Source: Larkinella punicea (GTDB lineage: Bacteria; Bacteroidota; Bacteroidia; Cytophagales; Spirosomataceae). From it: DNA of 64,000 nt. This document shows positions 1 through 8,544 of the stretch, piece by piece (within the stretch, counting starts at the first letter, position 1; each line of letters starts with the position of its first letter). Below the pieces are notes generated by a model, which was not told where the DNA came from, made no database searches, and worked only from the letters and a program-made list of their open reading frames with translations. The DNA lies in contig NZ_QOWE01000013.1 of NCBI RefSeq assembly GCF_003334855.1, forward strand, positions 124,001-188,000. The letters are read 5' to 3'. Made by a program: the position numbers and the translations under genes.

Positions 1-1
1 A

Positions 2-823
2 ATAACCGGGCACCTGTTTGTTCTTCCCCTATTTTTCGATCTTGTTGCCGATGCTGCGCAACAGGAAAGGGTGCGACAACTGATCGGACGCATTGCCACT
101 CATATTATCGATAACCAGTATCATCTGATCGATTTTGACGGGAAGCCGACGCGCTGGGGCATCTGGCATCCCGATTCATTGAACCACTCCCCAAACTGGA
201 TGTACGAGCGGGGTTTGAATTCACTACAGATTCTTTCTTTTATGAAGACCGCCTACCAATTCACAGGCGATCCGAAGTTTGAAAAGCACTATCAGGATCT
301 GGTCAGCAAGCACGGATATGCGCAGAACGCACTGGAAGCCAAAAAGTACGGACCATTTGAAACCAGCCACTCCGATGATATTCTTAACTTTTTCCCGTAC
401 TACAATCTTCTTCGGTATACTCAAAATGATCCGAACCGGAATCTTTATCTTAAAAGCCTTATTAGAAGTTGGAATGCGGTACGCAATGACCGGATGCCGG
501 TATGGAATGTGTTTGCCAGTGCTCTGCTAAACCGGGATTGCGACTTGTCCATCGCTTTGGAGGAAATTCAGCAATATCCGGTTGATCTGATCAACTGGAC
601 CATGGAAAACAGCCATCGGTGGGATCTTCCCAAAGACCCATTGCTGAGTCGATCGGGAATGCTTCAGTCCACCCGGCCCATTCCCACTCCGGAAAACAAT
701 ATTTCTCGATGGAACACCAATCCGAAACATTTTCTGGCAGGAAATGGTGGTAAAACGGAGGACAGCGGCACCTATTTCCTTTTCGCCTATTGGATGGGCC
801 GGTTTAATGGATTCTGGAAGTAA
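2..823 (+). CDS. Uncharacterised protein, C-terminal part (5' end outside window)
   Basis: The reading frame is open from the left edge to the TAA at 821-823, so this is the C-terminal 273 residues of a longer protein. The GTG at 71 is not a convincing start because the upstream codons read as protein. The visible part is rich in Trp, Tyr and Asn, with segments such as GKPTRWGIW, ERGLNSLQILSF and HSDDILNFFPYY. From memory these are typical of large, uncharacterised secreted proteins of Bacteroidota and Planctomycetota that look like alpha/alpha-barrel carbohydrate-active proteins. No catalytic residue can be assigned. The next gene is on the opposite strand and convergent. The coding call is firm; the function is unknown. 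Confidence 0.75.
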   Translation: MTGHLFVLPLFFDLVADAAQQERVRQLIGRIATHIIDNQYHLIDFDGKPTRWGIWHPDSLNHSPNWMYERGLNSLQILSFMKTAYQFTGDPKFEKHYQDLVSKHGYAQNALEAKKYGPFETSHSDDILNFFPYYNLLRYTQNDPNRNLYLKSLIRSWNAVRNDRMPVWNVFASALLNRDCDLSIALEEIQQYPVDLINWTMENSHRWDLPKDPLLSRSGMLQSTRPIPTPENNISRWNTNPKHFLAGNGGKTEDSGTYFLFAYWMGRFNGFWK

Positions 824-991
824 GGATACAAAATGGGAATCTGGTTGCCACTACCAAAGCAATCAGATTTGTGGTGACAAACTATAACCTATCATTACAA
901 GCTTAGGACTACCCTTCTTGTATTCAACTATGTCTATTTAGTTAGCAACGATTCAATTCTTCAATCCCGGTTCAAATCCTGCCACCATTTA

Positions 992-1603
992 TCAATACGG
1001 AATGCCTTCGTCTTCGAGTATTTTCTTTACGTTCAGAACGCAGCCCTCCATAATCGGGACATCGTTGCCCCAGTCCGTAAAAATCCAGTCCTGATCGGGT
1101 ATCGCTACAAACACCCGACGCGGTTTGCTCAACACCCAGAATACTTTTTCGACGCCAAAATCGAACAGTCGCTGTGTTTTTTCGGCAATGTATTCCATCT
1201 CCGCGCCCGGTCGTTCGCTGACATCGGCTTTGATATCCACCTCTATGACTATTTTGGGAGGTGTATTAAAGTATTTCGTCGTTAGTTCGAACGTCCCTTT
1301 CTCGTAGATGGCAATATCGGCGGCCAGATTGTCATTCATCTCAAGATGAAGGCCTGCTTCATTGGTGAATGGAACGTAGCGTTTTTTATCCCGGTTGTTG
1401 AGAATAAAGCCGTAAATAAACGATACCAGAAACGATTGAAGCGAACTACTGCCCATAATAGCGTTGAAATCAAGTTTTCCCGCCAGTACATCCCGGTACC
1501 CCCGGTAATAAACCGGCTGTCCGTTCAGCACTTCGTAAATCAGGTACGAAGGCACGGGCGGAGTTTCCGGTTTTGTCTGCACGGTTTCTTCAGTTGCTAC
1601 CAT
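992..1603 (-). CDS. Uma2 family (DUF820) putative endonuclease
   Basis: This 203-residue protein fits the Uma2/DUF820 family, which has a PD-(D/E)XK nuclease fold. Visible family marks are an Asp in AADIAIYEKG (D96), the strand PPKIVIEVDIKAD with E121 and K125, and the conserved segment TQRLFDFGVEKVFWVLSK that follows. The biological role of Uma2 proteins is poorly known; nuclease activity is predicted from the fold. It is the last gene of a minus-strand run and lies 57 bases downstream of argH, so co-transcription is possible. The ATG at 1603 gives a normal family length. No toxin-antitoxin partner is seen. Confidence 0.85.
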   Translation of the reverse strand: MVATEETVQTKPETPPVPSYLIYEVLNGQPVYYRGYRDVLAGKLDFNAIMGSSSLQSFLVSFIYGFILNNRDKKRYVPFTNEAGLHLEMNDNLAADIAIYEKGTFELTTKYFNTPPKIVIEVDIKADVSERPGAEMEYIAEKTQRLFDFGVEKVFWVLSKPRRVFVAIPDQDWIFTDWGNDVPIMEGCVLNVKKILEDEGIPY

Positions 1604-1660
1604 AATCGTTAAGCAGATTTGATAACCAATATAGGCAAATTTTTAGAAAAATTAAAGCGC

Positions 1661-3025
1661 TTATGCCAGAAGTCGTTCCACGGCTTCGGCCACAGTCTCC
1701 GCGCCAAATCCCTGCATGTTTGCGTCCATGTGCTTCACAATCTGGTCGTTGCCCAAATTGCCAAGGCTGCCTTCGTGCGTGTGGTGCAGTTCGCGTGACG
1801 CTTTATAAGTCCCTTCTTCCACTTCGGTTTTGACCATCAGATACGCTTCCCGAAACGGAACGCCTTCCAGCACCAGCGCGTTGACGCGTTCGACGCTGAA
1901 CATCAGATCGTATTTCGGATCGTCCATCAGATTGGGTTTCACTTGAATGTTTTCGAGCATAAAATCCGTGATTTCCAGGCAATCCAGCATTTCTTCAAAA
2001 GCCGGCATCAGGATTTCCTTCAGAATCTGCATGTCGCGGTGGTAGCCCGACGGCAGGTTGCTCATCACCAGCGTCACCTCCATCGGCAGGGCTTTCAGGC
2101 GGTTGGTTTTGGCGCGGAGCAGTTCGGCCACGTCGGGATTTTTCTTGTGCGGCATAATGCTCGAACCGGTCGTCAGGGCGTCGGGCAGCGTCAGAAAACC
2201 GAAGTTCTGGCTGTTATAGAGGCAGATGTCCATCGCCATCCGCGAGAGCGTAGCGGCCACGGCAGCCAGAGCCGTCAAAGCGGTTTGTTCGGTTTTTCCG
2301 CGGCTCATCTGCGCATACACCACGTTGACGTGCATGCCTTCAAAGCCCAGCAGTTGGGTGGTTAAGGTGCGGTTGAGTGGAAACGAGGAACCGTAGCCCG
2401 CGCCCGAACCGAGCGGATTCCGGTTGGCAAAACGGTAGGCGGTTTGGAGCAGCAGCATATCATCAGCCAGGGCTTCGGCGTAGGCACCAAACCACAACCC
2501 AAACGACGACGGCATGGCAATCTGCAAGTGCGTGTAACCCGGCAGCAAATCGGCCTTGTGCTGCTCCGAACGGGCAATCAGCCGGTCGAACACCTGCCGA
2601 ACGGCTTCGGTCACTTTCCAGAGCCGGTCGCGGGTAAAGAGTTTGAGGTCGACCAGCACCTGGTCGTTGCGCGACCGTCCGCTGTGAATTTTCTTGCCAA
2701 CGTCGCCCAGTTTGCGGGTCAGCATCAGTTCCACCTGCGAATGAACATCCTCCACGCCCTCCTCAATCACAAACTCCCCGGCTTCGATTTGGCGGTATAT
2801 GGTTTTTAACTCATCACTCATCATTCTTAACTCATCACTCGAAAGAAGGTTGATGGTTTCGAGCATGGTGGCATGAGCGAGGTTGCCCAGAACGTCGAAA
2901 GGAGCGAGGTACAGATCCATCTCGCGGTCGCGACCGACCGTAAACCGTTCGATTTTTTCAGCCGCCGTAGAATCGGCGGTTGCTTTGGAATTAGGGTCGG
3001 TATTTGCTTTTTGCCAGAGTTTCAA
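1661..3025 (-). CDS. argH: Argininosuccinate lyase
   Basis: ArgH cleaves argininosuccinate to arginine and fumarate (EC 4.3.2.1), the last step of arginine synthesis, in the cytoplasm. The 454-residue length is normal. The fumarase/aspartase-superfamily signature GSSIMPHKKNPD lies near residues 285-296, and HSGRSRNDQV and PGYTHLQIAMP are also present. The gene follows the MFS gene by 32 bases in the same direction. An M20 deacylase gene about 5 kb upstream on the same strand is probably another arginine-pathway enzyme. Residues near 60-75 (SSDELRMMSDELK) are encoded by a repeat-like DNA stretch described separately; the protein length there matches other ArgH proteins as I remember them. Confidence 0.97.
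   Translation of the reverse strand: MKLWQKANTDPNSKATADSTAAEKIERFTVGRDREMDLYLAPFDVLGNLAHATMLETINLLSSDELRMMSDELKTIYRQIEAGEFVIEEGVEDVHSQVELMLTRKLGDVGKKIHSGRSRNDQVLVDLKLFTRDRLWKVTEAVRQVFDRLIARSEQHKADLLPGYTHLQIAMPSSFGLWFGAYAEALADDMLLLQTAYRFANRNPLGSGAGYGSSFPLNRTLTTQLLGFEGMHVNVVYAQMSRGKTEQTALTALAAVAATLSRMAMDICLYNSQNFGFLTLPDALTTGSSIMPHKKNPDVAELLRAKTNRLKALPMEVTLVMSNLPSGYHRDMQILKEILMPAFEEMLDCLEITDFMLENIQVKPNLMDDPKYDLMFSVERVNALVLEGVPFREAYLMVKTEVEEGTYKASRELHHTHEGSLGNLGNDQIVKHMDANMQGFGAETVAEAVERLLA
2803..2840 (-). repeat. Simple repeat of intergenic type inside argH
   Basis: The stretch consists of reiterated units related to AACTCATCACTCATCATTC. Similar words (AATGATGAGTGA, GTTAAGAGTTAAAA) occur in the intergenic region at 6206-6240, and related TGAATGAGTGAATA words at 30966-30980. 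Here the repeat is in frame and encodes SSDELRMMSDELK of ArgH. Whether it came from an intergenic repeat or is chance convergence cannot be decided by eye. Confidence 0.45.
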
Positions 3026-3057
3026 GCGCGTAAGGAGTCAGTTAGAAAGCCGCGAAA

Positions 3058-4329
3058 TTAAGCGGTTCTTCCCGGACTATTTAGTAAATTTGTTAAAAGA
3101 GCGGTTTTATTCACCTGAACTGCGATCCACCAGAATAGGCAGGCCGAGGCCAGGCAAAATCCCATCACCACCACCCAGAGCGTCGGAAAACCCGCCCAGG
3201 CGACAATCTGCGACCCGAAAGCGGGTGCCGTAATTTGGGCGACGGCATAGGCCATCGAATACAACGCCAGGTACTGCCCCCGGTTTTGCGGATTGGCCCG
3301 TTCCACCGTGAACGACTGCATGAACGGCATGGCCAGCATCTCTCCGAATGTGTTGATAAAGACCGCAACAATGGCTAAAACCGGCCACAAACCGGTATTC
3401 AGAAGCAGGTATGACAAGCCGACCAGCAACGCGCCAAACCCAATGATGCGGACTTTCAGGTGCGCATACCGCTTTTCTACCGCGTAAACCAGCGCCATTT
3501 CGATGAAGACGATCATCAGGCCGTTCATCGTCATCAGCAACCCGATCTGGGTTTCTTTTAGGTGCAACACCTGTTTGAAATAGAGTGGAATCATGCCGAA
3601 CAACTGCCAGAAGCCGATCGCAAAAAGAATCGTAGCCCCGACAAAAATCAGAAACAACCGGTCACGGTAGGCTGATCGGATGCCTGCTACGGGTGCGTCG
3701 GTTTTGGCAACCGTTGGACCAGACCGGATGGGAACGGGCAGGTACGCCCGCAACACGATCGCGGCCACGATGCAGGTGACGCCATCGACCCAGAACAGAA
3801 GCCGGTAGTCGATGCCGGCCAGATAGCCGCCCAAACCGCCCCCGAGCGACCAGCCGAGGTTGATCGCCAGCCGGTTGAGCGAATAAGCGCGGGTGCGGTT
3901 TTCGGGAACACTGTAATAGGCAACTGCCGACGAAACCGCCGGACGAAAGGCATCCCCCAGCAGCGTGTAGATGAAAACGACCCCACACATGGTGTAAAAA
4001 TCCTGCGCGAACTGCAGGAAAATCAGGAAGAATCCCGAAATCAACAGGCTCAGAAACTGAACCGGGTAGAAGCCAAACTGGTCGGAGAGCCGCCCGCCCA
4101 GAAACGTCCCGACCAGCGCACCCGCCCCATAAACCGCCATCACCAGGCCCGCTTCCGTCACGCTGTAGTGCAGGTGTTGCGTCAGATACAGCGTCAGGTA
4201 GGGCAGCACCATCGTGCCGCTGCGGTTGATGAGCATCACGCCCCCCAACAACCACACGGGCGCGGGCAGACCCCGGTAGGCATCCCGATACAGACGTAAG
4301 CTGCGGCCAATCATAGCCGCAAAGGTCAC
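3058..4329 (-). CDS. MFS transporter, drug/metabolite exporter type
   Basis: This 423-residue protein is hydrophobic throughout and fits twelve membrane helices. The N-terminal part reads GLPAPVWLLGGVMLINRSG followed by TMVLPYLTLYLTQ, and the loop between helices 2 and 3 carries GTFLGGRLSDQFG, the MFS motif-A region. These features match DHA1-type major facilitator exporters (the MdtH/YfcJ-like group), which move small molecules across the inner membrane by proton antiport. The substrate cannot be read from sequence. The gene sits between a DUF1080 gene (52 bases upstream) and argH (32 bases downstream), all on the minus strand. The ATG at 4329 is used; an inner ATG six codons later is also possible. 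Confidence 0.9.
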   Translation of the reverse strand: MTFAAMIGRSLRLYRDAYRGLPAPVWLLGGVMLINRSGTMVLPYLTLYLTQHLHYSVTEAGLVMAVYGAGALVGTFLGGRLSDQFGFYPVQFLSLLISGFFLIFLQFAQDFYTMCGVVFIYTLLGDAFRPAVSSAVAYYSVPENRTRAYSLNRLAINLGWSLGGGLGGYLAGIDYRLLFWVDGVTCIVAAIVLRAYLPVPIRSGPTVAKTDAPVAGIRSAYRDRLFLIFVGATILFAIGFWQLFGMIPLYFKQVLHLKETQIGLLMTMNGLMIVFIEMALVYAVEKRYAHLKVRIIGFGALLVGLSYLLLNTGLWPVLAIVAVFINTFGEMLAMPFMQSFTVERANPQNRGQYLALYSMAYAVAQITAPAFGSQIVAWAGFPTLWVVVMGFCLASACLFWWIAVQVNKTALLTNLLNSPGRTA

Positions 4330-4381
4330 CGGTTAGCGGGGAATAAAAAAGAAGGATTTCGGGTATGATCGCGATTTGCCG

Positions 4382-5020
4382 TTATTTCTTCGCCAGTTCC
4401 TGCAAACGGATGTTGCGCCAGCGTACTTCCATGGGCCGCTGCACTTTGGTGCCGTGAACCTGCAGGGCGATAAACCCTTTGGTCGCCAGCGTGTCGGTAT
4501 AGTCGGTGGTTTTGACGCCATTCAGGAAGATCTTGACGGTTTTGCCGACGGCTTCGATCCGGTACTTGTTCCAGTCGAATTTTTTGAAAGCCTGCCGACC
4601 TTCGGGGTTGTTTTTCAGATCCACCAGCCAGCCGCGCCGGGCTTCGTCGTATAAACCGCCACTCCAGGCGCGGGCCGCCGGATCAATTTCGGCCTGGTAG
4701 CCATGAACGCGGCCGTTTTTGAAATCCGGGCGGCTTTCACTGCGAAACTGAATGCCGGAATTCATGCCCGTATCGACTTTTACTTCCAGTTCCAGAATGA
4801 AATCATCGTAATTTTTATTGGTACAGAGGAAGGTGTTCTGGGAATTGGGTTTCGAAATTCCGACGATTTCGTCGTTCTCGATGCGGTAATCATTCTTGAC
4901 CTGTTCCCCGCGAATGGTCCAGCCGCTGAAGTCTTTCCCGTTGAACAATTTGACCCATTTTTCTTTCTGGAACGAGCAGAAAGCGAGGGTGAAAGAAATG
5001 GCAATGATGAGTTTTTTCAT
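4382..5020 (-). CDS. DUF1080 protein (3-keto-disaccharide hydrolase family)
   Basis: The 212-residue protein begins with a signal-like segment (MKKLIIAISFTLAFCSF) followed by the family start WVKLFNGKDFSGWTI. Further family marks are NSGIQFRSESRPDF, HGYQAEIDP and the end segment FIALQVHGTKVQ, with RWRNIRLQEL closing the concanavalin-A-like domain. DUF1080 (Pfam 3keto-disac_hyd) proteins are periplasmic or secreted, and some hydrolyse 3-keto-glycosides made by sugar oxidoreductases. A second, more distant family member lies at 30244-30957. Export is likely; whether Cys16 is lipidated is unclear because the lipobox is poor. A long hairpin lies just upstream, between this gene and the PD-(D/E)XK gene. 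Confidence 0.92.
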   Translation of the reverse strand: MKKLIIAISFTLAFCSFQKEKWVKLFNGKDFSGWTIRGEQVKNDYRIENDEIVGISKPNSQNTFLCTNKNYDDFILELEVKVDTGMNSGIQFRSESRPDFKNGRVHGYQAEIDPAARAWSGGLYDEARRGWLVDLKNNPEGRQAFKKFDWNKYRIEAVGKTVKIFLNGVKTTDYTDTLATKGFIALQVHGTKVQRPMEVRWRNIRLQELAKK

Positions 5021-5036
5021 GGAAATTCAAAAGTTG

Positions 5037-5126
5037 TTTCGCAGAGTTTAGCGGAGTAAAAAGAGGTAAGCGGAGTTTATTAAAATTCTCCGCGAAACTC
5101 CTTTTACTCCGCTAAACTCTGCGAAA
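5037..5126. repeat. Long inverted repeat, GCGGAGT family, copy 1
   Basis: Two perfect 25-base arms (5037-5061 and 5102-5126, beginning TTTCGCAGAGTTTAGCGG) enclose 40 bases that hold a further imperfect pairing of GGAGTTT with AAACTCC. The same words (GCGGAGT, TTTAGC, GGTAA) build the repeat at 24176-24264. It fills the gap between two minus-strand genes and could act as a transcript-end or RNA-stability hairpin. There is no T-run, so it is not a classical terminator. Confidence 0.85.
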
Positions 5127-5139
5127 TAGCTCTTTCTAC

Positions 5140-5718
5140 TCACTCCGGAGTTACAAAAATCTTCGGATCGGAGATTAACTCCCGGTGTTCTTCCAGAAAC
5201 TGCTTGAAAAGCCGGATTTCTTCGAGCTGTTTTTCAATCGGATGCGTGAGGGAATAACTCTCGACGTACACCTCCTTAAAATCCGTGATCAGGTATTCCA
5301 TCAACCGGATGCCGCGTTTTTTCAGCGCGTGGAGATACAGATTCTGGTGGTTGAAAGTGAATCGGGGATGTTGATAGGATGCCGTGGTTTTGATATCGAC
5401 GGCTTTGTATTTTCCGATCAGATCGACGTAGCCGTAAAACAGCACGTCGTCGATCTCGTACTGGCAATAGACCTGGGTTTCGATGATGGGCCGGGGCAAG
5501 TGTCGGCGGAATTTTTCCAGAATGTCGGCGTTAAACCGCTCCTCGTCTTCGCCCTTGATCACGGCATCTTCAAACCGGCTGCCGCGCTCCTGCGCCACCG
5601 TCGTTGGGGCCGGAACCCGGTTGATGGTATCGAGCAACTGCTGCATCGTGAAATTACCCCCGGAAAGATACCGGGAAAAGGTGTTGAGCAGCGTGGGGTA
5701 GAAGCGGTATTTGACCAT
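5140..5718 (-). CDS. PD-(D/E)XK nuclease superfamily protein
   Basis: This 192-residue protein shows the RecB/Cas4-like nuclease core: E50 in GSRFEDAV, D99 in FYGYVDLIG and D108-x-K110 in AVDIKTT, followed by a Gln/Tyr helix (HQNLYLHALKK). These residues would bind Mg2+ and cut DNA. No helicase or iron-sulphur cysteine set is attached, so it is a minimal stand-alone nuclease, perhaps for repair or defence. It lies between a YdcZ-like transporter gene and a DUF1080 gene on the same strand, without a functional link to either. The ATG at 5718 fits the family start. Confidence 0.8.
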   Translation of the reverse strand: MVKYRFYPTLLNTFSRYLSGGNFTMQQLLDTINRVPAPTTVAQERGSRFEDAVIKGEDEERFNADILEKFRRHLPRPIIETQVYCQYEIDDVLFYGYVDLIGKYKAVDIKTTASYQHPRFTFNHQNLYLHALKKRGIRLMEYLITDFKEVYVESYSLTHPIEKQLEEIRLFKQFLEEHRELISDPKIFVTPE

Positions 5719-5760
5719 GCCTACTGAACACGGATTCGATCCCGAATTGTTCGTTATTCC

Positions 5761-6204
5761 TCAATTCTTTACCACCAGCACAACCCCCAGCACGATCAGC
5801 AGAACGCCTACCAGTCGCCACAACGTCAGACCGTGTTCTTTAAACCCGAGCAGACCGTAATGATCCAGCACAACGGCTGCCAGCAATTGACCGGCTACGC
5901 TCAGACTGAGCAGATTTCCAGCCCCAATCCGCGGAACGGTTATGATGACGGTTGTTACATAAATGGCCCCCAGCAAACCGCCCGTCCATTTCCACCAACT
6001 GATGCCCCGCATGGTTTCGAGAGCCGGTATGGGCGTCCGGAACGCCAGGCACATCAACGCCAGCACTACAAAACCGGAGCCAAACGAAATGAGAGCGGCC
6101 AGAACCGGGTGGGCAATGCTCTGTCGCAACTGGGAATTCACGCCCGATTGAATGCTCGTAGCCGTTCCAACCAGAAAGGCAAAAATGAAGTAGAGAAAAT
6201 TCAT
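5761..6204 (-). CDS. YdcZ-type (DUF606) DMT-superfamily transporter
   Basis: The 147-residue protein has about five hydrophobic segments: the N-terminal helix, QSIAHPVLAALISFGSGF, GGLLGAIYVTTVI, LLSLSVAGQLLAAVVLDHYG and WRLVGVLLIVLGVVLVV. Length, order and the GQL...LDH..L pattern match DUF606 proteins, small inner-membrane proteins of the drug/metabolite transporter superfamily that carry half the usual helices and probably dimerise. The substrate is unknown. The stop lies 42 bases before the PD-(D/E)XK start, so the two may share a transcript. The region upstream of its start holds nested inverted repeats. Confidence 0.88.
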   Translation of the reverse strand: MNFLYFIFAFLVGTATSIQSGVNSQLRQSIAHPVLAALISFGSGFVVLALMCLAFRTPIPALETMRGISWWKWTGGLLGAIYVTTVIITVPRIGAGNLLSLSVAGQLLAAVVLDHYGLLGFKEHGLTLWRLVGVLLIVLGVVLVVKN

Positions 6205-6248
6205 AAGGAATGATGAGTGAAGAATTAAAAGTTAAGAGTTAAAATAGG

Positions 6249-6348
6249 ACTTTCGCTTTTGCCCCTAAATCCCCTAAAGGGGACTTTTAGCATCCGGAGG
6301 ATTCGCGTCCAAGTCCCCTTTAGGGGATTTAGGGGCAAAAGCGAAAGT
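6249..6348. repeat. Long perfect inverted repeat, CCCCTAAAGGGG family, copy 1
   Basis: Two perfect 38-base arms (6249-6286 and 6311-6348) carry CCCCTAAATCCCCTAAAGGGG-type sequence and end in copy-specific outer parts (ACTTTCGCTTTT and its complement). The loop is 24 bases. The hairpin is itself flanked by AT-rich words that resemble each other in opposite orientation (6209-6236 GAATGATGAGTGA...GTTAAGAGTTAAAA and 6404-6437 TTTTTAATTCTTAACTTTTA), so the 237-base gap between manA and the transporter gene is almost entirely repeat. Related copies lie at 20502-20576 and 22272-22374. Confidence 0.93.
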
Positions 6349-6441
6349 GTAAATAATTATCAGACGTAAGTCCTAAAATTAAAAGTAACCTTGATATGCG
6401 TCAGCCTACTTTTAATTTTTAATTCTTAACTTTTAACTCCT

Positions 6442-7419
6442 TCAGGGAACGTAGGATTCCAGAACCGTCATGTTGCCGTTCGGGAGCAGGGTTACCTGCG
6501 TGGTTGAAGCGGGGAGCAGTGCGCATTGGCCCGTTTTCAGCGGGATGCGGTAGCCGTCTCCGGTTTCGACCGTCAACGAACCGTCTACACAGACCAGAAT
6601 CACGAACGAGTCCAGGTGGGTATAATCATGCATCACTTCCTGATCGAATTTCAGCACATTGGTGACGAAATAGTCGCTGGTGACGGCATTGACGCTCTGA
6701 TTCGGCTGGGAATCATACGGCGTTTTGTATTGATCATAGTGCGTATAATCAATGGCATCGACGGCCAGCTCCGTGTGGAGTTCGCGTTTCTGCCCTTTGT
6801 CGTCGGTGCGGTCGAAATCGTAAATCCGGTAGGTGATGTCGGAGGTCTGCTGGATTTCGGCCAGCAGAATGCCTTTTCCGATGTAGTGAACCCGACCGGC
6901 GGGCAAAAAGAAGACATCTCCGGCACTGACCGGTTCGATGTTCAAAATGTCCATCAGCGTGTTATCCGCGACGGCTTTTACGTACTCGTCTTTGGTCACT
7001 TCCCGGTTAAAACCGGAGTTCAGCGTGGCTCCTTCGTCGGCTGCGAGGATGTACCACATCTCGGTTTTTCCAAAACTGTTGTGCCGTTTTTTGGCGAGTT
7101 CGTCGTTCGGATGAACCTGAATCGAGAGGTCGTCGTTGGCGTCGATGAATTTGACCAGCAGCGGAAATTCGTTGCCAAACCGCTCGTAAACGTGTTTGCC
7201 AACCAGTTCGTCTTTGTAATGCTCCAGCAGTTCCTGCAAACTTTTGCCTTTCAGCGGTCCTTCGGCCACCACCGAGATATTGCCCGAAACGCCGGAAATT
7301 TCCCAGGTTTCTCCACAGTTGGGCAGGGGAGCAAAGTCTTTGCCCAGAACGGTTTTGATCTTCTGGCCGCCCCAGATTTTGTCTTTAAAAATCGTTTCAA
7401 ACGTGAGTGGGTGCAACAT
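6442..7419 (-). CDS. manA: Mannose-6-phosphate isomerase, class I
   Basis: This enzyme interconverts fructose-6-phosphate and mannose-6-phosphate (EC 5.3.1.8), feeding GDP-mannose and glycan synthesis. The 325-residue length and the start FETIFKDKIWGG are typical of the short type I enzymes of Bacteroidota and Firmicutes. The zinc-binding cupin motif DDLSIQVHPNDELA and the segments FGKTEMWYIL and FFLPAGRVHYIG are present. A second cupin domain forms the C-terminus. It begins only 3 bases after the M20 hydrolase stop, so both are probably on one mRNA. The hairpin downstream would lie at the 3' end of that transcript. Confidence 0.96.
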   Translation of the reverse strand: MLHPLTFETIFKDKIWGGQKIKTVLGKDFAPLPNCGETWEISGVSGNISVVAEGPLKGKSLQELLEHYKDELVGKHVYERFGNEFPLLVKFIDANDDLSIQVHPNDELAKKRHNSFGKTEMWYILAADEGATLNSGFNREVTKDEYVKAVADNTLMDILNIEPVSAGDVFFLPAGRVHYIGKGILLAEIQQTSDITYRIYDFDRTDDKGQKRELHTELAVDAIDYTHYDQYKTPYDSQPNQSVNAVTSDYFVTNVLKFDQEVMHDYTHLDSFVILVCVDGSLTVETGDGYRIPLKTGQCALLPASTTQVTLLPNGNMTVLESYVP

Positions 7420-7422
7420 GAT

Positions 7423-8544
7423 TTACAGGATTTGTTCTAACATTCGGATATATAACTCAATTCCCTGTTCAATTTCCCGCAAATAAATAAATTCGTCGGC
7501 GGTGTGCGACCGCTCGGAGTGGCCGGGACCGCATTTCAGCGACGGGCAATCGAGCAAAGCCTGGTCAGAAGTGGTCGGCGAGCCGTAGGTCTCGCGGTTC
7601 AGGGCCATACCGGCCTGCACAATCGGGTGGTCCAGCGGAATGCTCGACGGTTTGAGTCGAATCGAACGCGGCTGAACCGTCGAGCGGATGTTTTTGCGAA
7701 TCGTCTCGATAATTTCTTCCAGCGTATATTGTTCCGTAGCGCGCACATCGACCGTAAACGTGCAGGTGTCGGGAACGACGTTGTGCTGCGAGCCCGCGTT
7801 GATGATCGTCACCGACAATTTGACCGGCCCCAGCGTCGGCGACACTTTCGGAAACGGATTACTGGTCAGCCATGCGATGTCTTTGATGGCGTAATAAATG
7901 GCGTTGTCGCCTTCGTCGCGGGCGGCATGGCCAGATTTGCCTTTGGCCGTACAGTCCAGCACCAGCAACCCTTTTTCGGCAATAGCCAGGTGCATCTGCG
8001 TGGGTTCGCCCACAATGGCAAAATCGATGGGCGGCAATTCGGGCAGAATCATCTCCAGCCCTTCGCGACCGGATATTTCCTCTTCGGCCGTGGCCGCCAT
8101 CACGATGTTATAGGCCAGGTCTTTTTTGTCGTAAAAATGGCAAAAGGTGGCGATGAGCGACACCAGACAGCCCCCGGCGTCGTTGCTACCCAAACCGTAG
8201 AGTTTGCCTTCGCGTTCGATGGGCTGAAAGGGATCGAGCGTCCACGACGCATTCGGTTTGACGGTGTCGTGGTGTGAATTGAGTAACAACGTTGGTTTGG
8301 CAGGATCGAAAAACCGGTTGTGGGTCCAGACGTTATTTTTGGTCCGCTTGTAGGGAATGCTACGCTGGCGGAAAAACTGTTCGATGAGAGCCGCCGTACG
8401 GTCTTCCTCCCGGCTGAGCGAGGGGGTTGCAATGAGCCGTTTCAACAGGTCGATGGCCGCTTCCGTTTGCGTCTCCAGCGAATACGCCGTGAGTGGTTTC
8501 GACTTTGTGCCTATGGACCGGTCTTTGGGGGCGTTATTCTTCAT
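7423..8544 (-). CDS. M20 family metallo-hydrolase, probable N-acyl-ornithine deacylase (ArgE-like)
   Basis: This is a cytoplasmic zinc peptidase-family deacylase of 373 residues. Zinc and catalytic motifs are visible in order: LLLNSHHDTVKP, GLGSNDAGGCL, AATAEEEISGREG, FAIVGEPTQ and the final GHSERSHTADEF. A dimerisation domain lies in the middle. The nearest relatives I recall are Bacteroidota deacylases that release ornithine from N-acetyl- or N-succinyl-ornithine, and argH on the same strand supports an arginine role. Substrate choice cannot be read from sequence. The only plausible start (8544) overlaps the stop of the upstream protease gene by 11 bases, which implies translational coupling. 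The first 25 residues look like a non-conserved extension. Confidence 0.88.
   Translation of the reverse strand: MKNNAPKDRSIGTKSKPLTAYSLETQTEAAIDLLKRLIATPSLSREEDRTAALIEQFFRQRSIPYKRTKNNVWTHNRFFDPAKPTLLLNSHHDTVKPNASWTLDPFQPIEREGKLYGLGSNDAGGCLVSLIATFCHFYDKKDLAYNIVMAATAEEEISGREGLEMILPELPPIDFAIVGEPTQMHLAIAEKGLLVLDCTAKGKSGHAARDEGDNAIYYAIKDIAWLTSNPFPKVSPTLGPVKLSVTIINAGSQHNVVPDTCTFTVDVRATEQYTLEEIIETIRKNIRSTVQPRSIRLKPSSIPLDHPIVQAGMALNRETYGSPTTSDQALLDCPSLKCGPGHSERSHTADEFIYLREIEQGIELYIRMLEQIL

Noticed and set aside
6526-7440. A 304-codon plus-strand frame
   Set aside because: Antisense to manA; composition (many Phe, Val, Arg, Gln) is that of a shadow frame.
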